Source of the DNA: Bacillota bacterium
Lineage (GTDB): Bacteria; Bacillota; Limnochordia; DTU087
Assembly (NCBI GenBank): GCA_012798695.1
Contig: JAAZMR010000125.1
Coordinates: forward strand, 1-64,000
DNA length: 64,000 nucleotides
Reading direction: 5' to 3'
In this document: piece after piece, positions 48,111-55,359 of the stretch
Position numbering within the stretch: the stretch's first letter is position 1
Layout: each line of letters starts with the position of its first letter
Translations under genes and position numbers: made by a program
Notes under the pieces: model-generated
Told to the model about the DNA's origin: nothing
The model's input: the letters and a program-made list of their open reading frames with translations, nothing else
The model's database searches: none

Positions 48111-48836
48111 CTACCCCCCGTTCAAGGGATGGAGGCGAAATATATCCCAGGGTGTGATAATCCCGAGCAGCTTTTCATTTTTTCTGCCATTAGTGGTAAT
48201 CAGAATGGCCTCCAGGCGGGGATAGTCATATACCATATGGTGTTCAAACTCGCTATAGGCATCAAATACTGTCGCATTCTGTGGCAGAAAAGAGACATTA
48301 TCTCCCCCTGTCTTATCATAGACCATGACATCTGCCACAGCGATATCTTCAATGACATTCAGCATCACCTTTTCCAGTTCAAAGGTAAGCCATCGAGCAA
48401 TACAGCGATCTGTCAACAACCCTCTGAACTGATCATCAGCATCATAGACGGGAAACTGCGTATACCCATGCTCCCGGGCAAGGGCCAGGACATCTAGAAT
48501 TGAGTCTTCTGAGCAAACAACGTAAACCTCGCGCTGGAACTTAGGAATGACTAAGGGAGGCCTTTCCACTATCTCCGCGATCTGTTCTATCCTTTCAACG
48601 ACACTGGCATGAGGTTCAGCAATGATCTGTTCTGGCTCAACCAATTCATGTACTATGGCATTACGCAGCTCCGCAAATTCCAGGAGATCATCGGCGAATT
48701 GAGCAAACATGTTGTCCTTGCGCGCAACTCGCCTGACCAACTGAGAAAAGCCGACATAATGATCGAGTCTAGCCCGCTTCTGCAGCTGTTTATCGATCCT
48801 ATTGTAGGCCATAATGAACCGTTCTGAAAGCTGCAT
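48111..48836 (-). CDS. HEPN-like plus tandem CBS domain protein
   Basis: A 241-residue soluble protein in two parts. Residues about 1-100 form an all-helical segment (ERFIMAYNRIDKQLQKRARL, then FAQFADDLLEFAELRNAIVH) in which RNAIVH matches the RX4-6H motif of HEPN domains. Residues about 105-240 are two CBS repeats (ILDVALAREHGYTQFPVYD, where FPVYD is the classic repeat centre, and GIITPWDIFRL at the end), which usually sense adenosine nucleotides. The ATG at 48836 has GAGAGAGG nine bases upstream; the frame is open to 48875. A nucleotide-gated RNase-like or RNA-binding role is possible but only inferred. Confidence 0.7.
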   Translation of the reverse strand: MQLSERFIMAYNRIDKQLQKRARLDHYVGFSQLVRRVARKDNMFAQFADDLLEFAELRNAIVHELVEPEQIIAEPHASVVERIEQIAEIVERPPLVIPKFQREVYVVCSEDSILDVLALAREHGYTQFPVYDADDQFRGLLTDRCIARWLTFELEKVMLNVIEDIAVADVMVYDKTGGDNVSFLPQNATVFDAYSEFEHHMVYDYPRLEAILITTNGRKNEKLLGIITPWDIFRLHPLNGG

Positions 48837-48943
48837 ATAAAGCATCCTCTCTCTCCGCCAAACACCGAAGGCCAAGACTATTAGGCTCCCACTATATATT
48901 CTATTCTACATCATTTGATCAGGCCCTGGCTTAACGCATAATG

Positions 48944-48965
48944 AAAAACCCCGTTTCCGGGGTTT
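48944..48965 (-). terminator. Intrinsic terminator of the small secreted protein gene
   Basis: On the minus strand AAACCCCG, GAAA loop, CGGGGTTTTT. A compact GNRA-looped terminator 22 bases past the stop at 48987. Confidence 0.85.
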
Positions 48966-48986
48966 ACCATCTAGCCTAGCAGTCGG

Positions 48987-49409
48987 CTATTTCTTCTTTC
49001 CCTTACTCTTCTCTTTAGCATTTTCTTTGAGGGCCTTGAATTCTGGCGAACCAGGCTTAATGCCCAATTCCTTGGCCATAGCTCCCCAGCCCTTTTTCTT
49101 GTTAACCTTATAAACCTCAACCACTTCATCTACCGGTTTTTCGGATATCCGGGCTAGCTCAAGACTCACATATACATCACCAGGTTCCATCTGTACCTCC
49201 GTGATCAACTGCTCTACTTTGGCTACCGGAACCCCAAACTCCACACTCAGCTCTGTCTTGAACAGTCCCAGATCTGCTTTCGCTTGAATGCTCAGTTGCT
49301 CAACCCATACACTCAAGTCATCATCGCTTCCCCCGATCTTCAAGGCGGAAGCCAAGCTAGATATCGATAGTACTAGTACAAGAGCATAGATTAGACTCCT
49401 GGTCTTCAT
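48987..49409 (-). CDS. Small secreted protein of unknown function
   Basis: About 140 residues. An N-terminal signal peptide (MKTRSLIYALVLVLSISSLA, cleavage near SALK) is followed by a helical domain. The C-terminal part has the recurring motif KKGWGAMAKELGIKPGSPEF and ends in a lysine-rich tail (KEKSKGKKK). Proteins with the GWGxxAxxLGIKPGSPEF motif occur as uncharacterised secreted proteins in several anaerobes. I choose ATG 49409 over the frame opening at 49463, because only then is the signal peptide N-terminal. It has its own terminator and is not part of a sugar operon. Confidence 0.65.
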   Translation of the reverse strand: MKTRSLIYALVLVLSISSLASALKIGGSDDDLSVWVEQLSIQAKADLGLFKTELSVEFGVPVAKVEQLITEVQMEPGDVYVSLELARISEKPVDEVVEVYKVNKKKGWGAMAKELGIKPGSPEFKALKENAKEKSKGKKK

Positions 49410-49571
49410 GATAGCCCACCCTTTCCAGGCAGCAGTGCGCGTATTAAGCGGAAGCACAAACATCCTCCACCTATATTGATCTACACTAAATCCTACTTAG
49501 TTTCCTGTCAAAAGCCTAAAGTAGATAGTCCTGGGCAAAGGGTCCCGTTCAGGGGGCATCCCCAATATATC

Positions 49572-50615
49572 TTAGCCATTACCGATTTCATCCAGTACTT
49601 GTAGAATCACAGGGATAGATTGTCGCCAATTACGGGGAATATGTTCGGAAACCTCGAAAGCAAGCCTTCTACCATCCTGGGTACCTTGCCTCGTCATATC
49701 CCAAACAACCTGCTTCAATTCATCTGGAGGCAAATCATAGTGAGAGACATTGATATTGCACCAAAACAACTTATCCGGCCATGCCTCACGACACTCTGCC
49801 AGGGTCATATCTCCCTCCGGTGGAATAGTCAATGACTCGATCACATCAATAGGCGCTTTGGCAATCAAATCTCTGCACGAAGATAGCTTCCCGTCATAGT
49901 GAGTTCCGACGACTTTGCCGGATTGCTGTAATACGGGAAAATACTTTTCATATAAGGGAATATGAAACCGCCCAAACCTAGCTGGTCCCAGCGTCTCTGC
50001 GGTGAAGTTCTCTAGGACTGAGACAAATCGCCCGGGGCCAGCAGCCACTATTTCAACTGCTCTAGCAAACTGCTCAAGAAGTGCTTCATACAAAGTCATC
50101 ACTGCATCCTCCAACTCATAAAGATGCAGTGCGAAATTCTCTAGACCAGCGAAATCTACGAGCATCCGCTGCATAGGTGTTCGCCCTAGAGCAACTAAAG
50201 GAATGCCGTATGGGGCTACCTCTTGCTCCACTTCCAGGAATCCCTCGTAACAAGGCTCGAGCTCAGTGTTTTCAACTATATACGTCATGATCCGGTAGTC
50301 CTCCGCAGTCTCAAGCCAATACTTTTGCATCCATCCCTCTCTAGAAAGTGCATAGATGTTGCCAAGGGGTGTCTCCAACACCTCCCGTTGGATTACCTTC
50401 CCCTCTTTTCTATATGTGTCGGTTATATACTCTATGTTTTTTCTATAGAAGTTGACCGTAGGGACATGGTAAACCACTCCTAGCCCGGCTGCGAACATGG
50501 GTATCCAATCTGGCTCATTAGCAGCATGTCTCCACTCATTGTGATAGATAGTGTATGGTATTTTGTCCGGTTTCTCTCCGGCCCAAAAGGCTTCCAACCT
50601 TTCCCTAATGTTCAT
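49572..50615 (-). CDS. Uroporphyrinogen decarboxylase (URO-D)-fold protein
   Basis: A 347-residue member of the URO-D/MtaA/CmuA superfamily (PF01208): N-terminal MNIRERLEAFWAGEKPDKIP, central VENFTAETLGPARFGRF-type helix, and GKVVGTHYDGKLSSCRDLIA near residue 230, then VIESLTIPPEGDMTLAECRE. In corrinoid methyltransferases the site is HxC; here it is HxD, so zinc-dependent methyl transfer is doubtful. It is not the haem enzyme HemE, as no porphyrin gene is near. A second such protein lies 90 bp upstream, and both follow a sugar importer. Function unknown. Confidence 0.8.
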   Translation of the reverse strand: MNIRERLEAFWAGEKPDKIPYTIYHNEWRHAANEPDWIPMFAAGLGVVYHVPTVNFYRKNIEYITDTYRKEGKVIQREVLETPLGNIYALSREGWMQKYWLETAEDYRIMTYIVENTELEPCYEGFLEVEQEVAPYGIPLVALGRTPMQRMLVDFAGLENFALHLYELEDAVMTLYEALLEQFARAVEIVAAGPGRFVSVLENFTAETLGPARFGRFHIPLYEKYFPVLQQSGKVVGTHYDGKLSSCRDLIAKAPIDVIESLTIPPEGDMTLAECREAWPDKLFWCNINVSHYDLPPDELKQVVWDMTRQGTQDGRRLAFEVSEHIPRNWRQSIPVILQVLDEIGNG

Positions 50616-50705
50616 GTGCTGGGGGTAATCCCGATATAGGGAAGACCCATCTCACCCCTTCCCGGTATTGTGCTTTGGTCACCAATATTTGCATCAGCAG
50701 CTCTA

Positions 50706-51764
50706 CTACATCTGGCCATAGTGAAAGGCCTCATCATACATGGCAATGATATTTTCAATCGGAGTAATCGGTTGAATATTGTGGCACGAGGCTAGGATGT
50801 AACCAGTCTCTGGCCCCAGAAGATCGATACATGCCCGAACCTCTTGACGCACCTCGGCTTCTGTTCCGAAGGGCAAAATAGCCTGGTTTTCCACACCTCC
50901 ATGGAAGCAAATGCTATCTCCAAAATCTTCTTCTAGCTGCTGTCTATCCATACCAGGACAGTTCCACTGGACGGGATTGAGGATATCGATTCCGAGTTCA
51001 ATCAGATCCGGCAGTATCTCACGACAGGCTCCATCATCATGATGAAACACAAATAGGTCAAACTCCTTGGCCAAATCGATCAGGCGCTTGTAATGACCAT
51101 GAAAGAACTCCGAGAACATACTGCGGCTGATCAGAAGCCCAGTTTGACACCCAAAGTCATCGGTCACCTGCGTTATGTCGGCCTTGCCATCGACTGCCTC
51201 GAATTGGCGATAGGCAAACCTATAGAAGAAGTCAACGATTTTGCCAATAATATAGTGGGCGAGGTCCGGATTTTCAACCAACATCAATAGGGACTGCTCC
51301 AATCCAACCAGCTTGTTGAAGAGATAGAAAGGAGCCGAATAACCCACCTCTATGGCATAGTCTGGGTAGTAAGCACCAATTGACTGGGCCAAGCTCTCGT
51401 AATCAAACCACTCTACTTTTGGGAATTCATAGGCATCGACATCGGCAAAGGTCCGAGCATGACCCAAAGGATGATAAACCATTTCCTCGTATACACCGGT
51501 CCCATAAAGCTGCAGCTTGTACTCAATCCCCCAGTAGTCCCTGACAATACCAGGTCTACCGCTTGCCAAGGTCGGACCAATGTACCTGGGGCTGATGGTC
51601 ACGATCTTATCCACATGCAATTTGTGCCATAACTCCCTGGCAGTATTGACACCCAGATGCTTCTTCAGATCGTGTATGACCTCTGGGGTAGCCCAAAAAT
51701 CTGTGGGTATTCGATCTAACGTCTGCAGCTGAATAGCCTGCAGGATCCTCTCTCGACTGTTCAT
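50706..51764 (-). CDS. Uroporphyrinogen decarboxylase (URO-D)-fold protein
   Basis: A 352-residue URO-D-superfamily protein, opening MNSRERILQAIQLQTLDRIP and DFWATPEV. Conserved elements are VTDDFGCQTGLLIS (about 207), LFVFHHDDGACREI (about 243), ELGIDILNPVQWNCPGMD, then FHGGVENQAILPFGT and ASCHNIQPITPIENI at the end. The HxD in place of the HxC methyltransferase ligand is shared with its neighbour. It starts 28 bp after the MalF-type permease gene and is clearly part of the sugar block. Homologues of this kind are often found beside glycosidases and importers in Firmicutes; the reaction is not established. Confidence 0.82.
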   Translation of the reverse strand: MNSRERILQAIQLQTLDRIPTDFWATPEVIHDLKKHLGVNTARELWHKLHVDKIVTISPRYIGPTLASGRPGIVRDYWGIEYKLQLYGTGVYEEMVYHPLGHARTFADVDAYEFPKVEWFDYESLAQSIGAYYPDYAIEVGYSAPFYLFNKLVGLEQSLLMLVENPDLAHYIIGKIVDFFYRFAYRQFEAVDGKADITQVTDDFGCQTGLLISRSMFSEFFHGHYKRLIDLAKEFDLFVFHHDDGACREILPDLIELGIDILNPVQWNCPGMDRQQLEEDFGDSICFHGGVENQAILPFGTEAEVRQEVRACIDLLGPETGYILASCHNIQPITPIENIIAMYDEAFHYGQM

Positions 51765-51791
51765 GACGTAGAGTTTCCTCTCTAGTTTACA

Positions 51792-52703
51792 TTAGTACTC
51801 CCAATCAGTGCGAAGAAAGCGCATCTGGATAAGTGTAATGATCATTATGATAACGAAAAGGACCCATGCCAGGGTGGAGGCATATCCCATCTCTAGGTAA
51901 CGAATACCCCGTTCATAGATGTACATAGCCAATACTCTACTAGCGTGCACTGGTCCACCACTAGTCATGACATATACCTGGGTAAAGATTTGCAGTGTAC
52001 CAATCACACTGGTTACGAGAACAAAGGTAAAGGCCGGCCGCAGCAAAGGTAAGGTAATATGCCTTGTCATCTTCCAGCCACTAGCTCCATCAAGCCGCGC
52101 TGCCTCGTAGTAGAAATCGGGAATACCCTTTAGTGCTGCCAAGAAGATCACCGCGTTGAACCCGACACTTTTCCAAATAGTAAAGACAGCAATACTGGGT
52201 TTGACTAGTTTTGTATCCAAAAGCCAACGTTTGGTAGAAAAACCCAGTGCATATAAGGCAAAATTGAATAAGCCCCTTGACGGATGGTATAGCCACATCC
52301 AAATGGCCGCACAGGCCACCATTGAGGTAATAACAGGGACAAAGTAGGCAGTCGTAAAGACCGCCCGCATACGTTCACTCAGGTGGTTTAGTGCCAGAGC
52401 AATGACAAAGGAGATGATCAATGCTCCCGGTATAATATAGACAGTTAGCAGGAATGTGTTCTGTAAAGTAGTTACAACCAGAGGGTCAGCTAACAGTGTG
52501 CGATAGTTCTCTAGGCCAATAAACTGGTTGTTCTGCCCAATGGGATTATAATCCATGAAAGTCCATATGAATGATGACAACAGTGGATAGAACAGAAACA
52601 CTAGATAGTAAATTAGTATGGGGCCGAGGAAGAGAACAATGAAGCCTCGTTTCCGTGATTTCTCTGTCTCCAAGAATCTACGCCTTTGTCTCAGTGCATC
52701 CAC
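51792..52703 (-). CDS. Carbohydrate ABC transporter permease (MalF type)
   Basis: A CUT1 permease of about 303 residues: FIVLFLGPILIYYLVFLFYP opens TM1; EAA loop DFYYEAARLDGASGWKMTRH, followed by ITLPLLRPAF. The start is uncertain. The frame is open to 52766, but that lies inside the hairpin at 52733-52763; GTG 52703 directly follows GGGGG, and TTG 52673, nine bases after AAAGG, is also possible. It lies between the binding protein and the URO-D genes; its MalG-type partner is upstream of the binding protein, an unusual order. Confidence 0.85.
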   Translation of the reverse strand: MDALRQRRRFLETEKSRKRGFIVLFLGPILIYYLVFLFYPLLSSFIWTFMDYNPIGQNNQFIGLENYRTLLADPLVVTTLQNTFLLTVYIIPGALIISFVIALALNHLSERMRAVFTTAYFVPVITSMVACAAIWMWLYHPSRGLFNFALYALGFSTKRWLLDTKLVKPSIAVFTIWKSVGFNAVIFLAALKGIPDFYYEAARLDGASGWKMTRHITLPLLRPAFTFVLVTSVIGTLQIFTQVYVMTSGGPVHASRVLAMYIYERGIRYLEMGYASTLAWVLFVIIMIITLIQMRFLRTDWEY

Positions 52704-52732
52704 CCCCGAAATAAGACAGTTAAGGTTCATCA

Positions 52733-52763
52733 AGCAGGTGCAGGAGATATTCCTACACCTGCT
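52733..52763 (-). repeat. Hairpin after the CUT1 binding-protein gene
   Basis: AGCAGGTGCAGGA and TCCTACACCTGCT pair over five bases with a single G-U type mismatch, 26 bases past the binding-protein stop. No T-run. Same position relative to the gene as the other binding-protein hairpins. Confidence 0.65.
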
Positions 52764-52789
52764 CATTGCTAGTTCATGCAGACTGGGAC

Positions 52790-54067
52790 CTACTTCTTGT
52801 GAAGTTTGTTGATCATGTCATTGCTCATATCGGTCATGGTTTTTAGCGCGTCATCAATAGTCTTCTCTCCATGGAATACCGCCCGCATCTCCGGAGTGAC
52901 AATCAGCCAGATGAACTGATCGACATCGATAACCAGGTGTGCGCCCATGTCCACGCCATGGTGAGCGACATCCAGGGTCTCTTCGTAATCAAAATCCGGG
53001 TCGGTCGCGAAGGCTTTGAGTGTGGGAACAGTCCCAGTAGTGAAGTTCCATGGTTTCATATTTTCTGGTCGCATCGCGAATTCCACGAACTTCCAGGCTG
53101 CTTCTGGATTCTTCGAGCGCCGGCTGACGGCAAGCCCCCAACCACCCTTAACCGGGAACTTGGGCTCAGTACCGAAGAATGGTGGAAGATTGAGCCGGAC
53201 ATAGCGTAATCCTTCTACTTCCTTGTCAATAACCGGCTTATACCAGGGTCCGCCTATCGTAGCAGCAGCTGTCTGCTCCATGAACATTTGGTGCCGGCTG
53301 GGCAGGGTTACGGCATGCAGTTTGTCCCTGTCGAGAGCATCCAAGAAGAACTGAAGCGCATTCCTAGCTTCAGGAGTCTCAAAGTTGACCCTAGTATTCT
53401 CGAAGTCGCGATAATCTCCACCCTGTTGGAAGATCATAGCAAAGAAGTCTGAGTGTTCGTGGCAATTGACCATTCCCAGACCTGCTTGCATGATATTCCC
53501 TGCGTGGTCGGTCATGGTCAGCTTCTTACAGAATTCTGCTAGTTCCGTCCAGGTCTCTCCACAACGCCGAGACTCGATCCAGCTCTGCGGTATTTCAAGA
53601 CCAGCCATTTCAACTAGATCTAGATTAAAGAGAGCTCCTGTACCCGCCACGTTGAAATCGAAGGGGATACCATAGTACTTTCCTTCCCAGGCATAGCTAG
53701 CAAGAGTTACAGGCCAGAAAGCTTCATTCATCTGAGCTGGGGTCATGAGATACTCGGGAATCTCTGCCAATAGACCTTCCTGTGCATACCGTAAGAGCAT
53801 GGAACCAAGTATGTCCACGACATCTGGCTCCGTCCCGGCGGCATAGGCGGACATGACTTTATCACCAAAGTCCGGTAGAACCTCGACTTGAACCTCAATA
53901 TTGGGATATTCCTTTTCAAAGTCGGCTACCAGCTTACTCCATGCTTCTACCCATGCAACATTACTATGGTGCCAAAAGGTAATAGTCGTCTTGGCAGCCA
54001 ATGCACTACTGCCAATAAGCAAGAGACTCAAGCCCAGGACAATTGCTATACAGGCTTTTCTTTTCAT
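52790..54067 (-). CDS. Sugar ABC transporter substrate-binding protein (family 1)
   Basis: A 425-residue secreted binding protein. From ATG 54067 the signal peptide reads KRKACIAIVLGLSLLLIGSS and ALAAK. This start is chosen because GAGGAGAAG precedes it and the frame to 54091 adds only eight residues. Markers: FEKEYPNIEVQVEVLPDFGD, AAGTEPDVVDILGS, TGALFNLDLVEMAGL, AWKFVEFAMRPENMKPW. Binds a sugar or oligosaccharide for the flanking permeases. Confidence 0.9.
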   Translation of the reverse strand: MKRKACIAIVLGLSLLLIGSSALAAKTTITFWHHSNVAWVEAWSKLVADFEKEYPNIEVQVEVLPDFGDKVMSAYAAGTEPDVVDILGSMLLRYAQEGLLAEIPEYLMTPAQMNEAFWPVTLASYAWEGKYYGIPFDFNVAGTGALFNLDLVEMAGLEIPQSWIESRRCGETWTELAEFCKKLTMTDHAGNIMQAGLGMVNCHEHSDFFAMIFQQGGDYRDFENTRVNFETPEARNALQFFLDALDRDKLHAVTLPSRHQMFMEQTAAATIGGPWYKPVIDKEVEGLRYVRLNLPPFFGTEPKFPVKGGWGLAVSRRSKNPEAAWKFVEFAMRPENMKPWNFTTGTVPTLKAFATDPDFDYEETLDVAHHGVDMGAHLVIDVDQFIWLIVTPEMRAVFHGEKTIDDALKTMTDMSNDMINKLHKK

Positions 54068-54140
54068 CTTACTTCTCCTCTCATAAAGCACCTATTCCAG
54101 ACGTTCAGAAAGAGTAGAACTCGAGCATCGCCACCCCCCA

Positions 54141-54971
54141 TCATTTGATGCCGGTTAATGTAATCCCCTCAACAAAATAGCGCTGTGCACTCAGAAATAC
54201 TATGAATACCGGTATCACAGCCATAGTAGCTGCAGCCATGATCAGGTCATTCCTTACTCCCCGTTGGTGAATGAACATCGCCAACCCCAAGGGCAGTGTC
54301 CTCATCTCTGTCTTGGAGACGATGATTAGGGGCCACATAAAAGAATCCCAATTGTTCATGAACGTAAAGATCCCGAGGCTAGCTAGAGCCGGCTTGATCA
54401 GCGGTAACACCACCTGCCAATATATGCGAAAATGCCCGGCCCCATCGATGCGGGCAGCCTCTATAAGGTCTCTCGGCACAGAGTGCATGAATTGCTTCAT
54501 CATGAAGATCCCAAAGGTGCTTACTGGGCCCCATAGCATCAAGCCAGCATATGTGTTGGGAAGGTGCAAATCTATGGCTACCTTATAAAGAGGGATCATG
54601 ATCACTTGAAAGGGGATCATCATTGTGGACAAGATCGCTGCAAATATTACGTCCCTCCCCCTAAACTCATAATGATGAAATATATGGCCCGCGATAGAAC
54701 TTGTAAACAGGGCCAGTAGGGTGACTGTGATACCGGTTATGAGGCTGTTCAGGTAATAGCGGAAGAAAGGTATTGATTCGAGGACAGTAATATAGTTCTT
54801 CAAGCTTGGTGACTGAGGCCAAAACGTGGGCGGCATTCGCATGATCTCAACATTAGGCTTAAACGACCCCAAGACCATCCACACAAAAGGGCCCACGCTT
54901 ATAACAGCCCCTACAACAAGAATCGCATAATATAAGAGTGCCTGGATATTGGTTTTGGTATTGCGAATCAT
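54141..54971 (-). CDS. Carbohydrate ABC transporter permease (MalG type)
   Basis: A 276-residue CUT1 permease; EAA loop DLIEAARIDGAGHFRIYWQV, then VLPLIKPALASLG; C-terminal YFVEGITLTGIK. ATG 54971 lies seven bases after GGAAGGAGA; an in-frame GTG at 54977 is too close to that site. Gene order is MalG, binding protein, MalF, which is less usual than binding protein, MalF, MalG. Confidence 0.92.
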   Translation of the reverse strand: MIRNTKTNIQALLYYAILVVGAVISVGPFVWMVLGSFKPNVEIMRMPPTFWPQSPSLKNYITVLESIPFFRYYLNSLITGITVTLLALFTSSIAGHIFHHYEFRGRDVIFAAILSTMMIPFQVIMIPLYKVAIDLHLPNTYAGLMLWGPVSTFGIFMMKQFMHSVPRDLIEAARIDGAGHFRIYWQVVLPLIKPALASLGIFTFMNNWDSFMWPLIIVSKTEMRTLPLGLAMFIHQRGVRNDLIMAAATMAVIPVFIVFLSAQRYFVEGITLTGIK

Positions 54972-55359
54972 CTTCACTCTCCTTCCACTTTCTCTGTTAT
55001 CTGCTTAGTTGCTATTCTTCCCCATTCAAGATCTGATTCCTGCCATCCGATCTTACTTTCGGATTTCCCGTATATTATCTGGTTTCCTCTCAATCTTTCT
55101 GCAATACAAATCGCATCCCCATATCCAATACCAGAGATCAACTCCCTGGCCAAAGTCCGAGGCTGCTCGGTGCATGTAATCTGCTACTGGCAGCTACCGG
55201 TGATGGTCCCACTTAGCCCCGGTCATTTCAGAAAAAGCCGGCGGGCAATAACAAGAGGAACCCCTGCCTGAGAGGTTCCTTCATTGTTTCGATGAATAGC
55301 ATTTTGTTTCATTTCATACTAGATGGAGCCAGAGGGTGCTCACGTTCTGGGTAATCTAT
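54972..55359. other. Intergenic region before the CUT1 importer
   Basis: Nearly 390 bases between the GH106-like gene and the MalG-type gene. It contains a hairpin AGGAACC/GGTTCCT around 55259-55284, downstream of the hydrolase and possibly ending its transcript. A TAATAT near 55072 could be a -10 for the importer, but no matching -35 at proper spacing is clear. No gene seen. Confidence 0.45.

Noticed and set aside
55259..55284. T-box-like or terminator hairpin AGGAACC/GGTTCCT
   Set aside because: No T-box signature (such as TGGNACCGCG) is seen and no T-run follows on the minus strand; kept only as part of the intergenic note.
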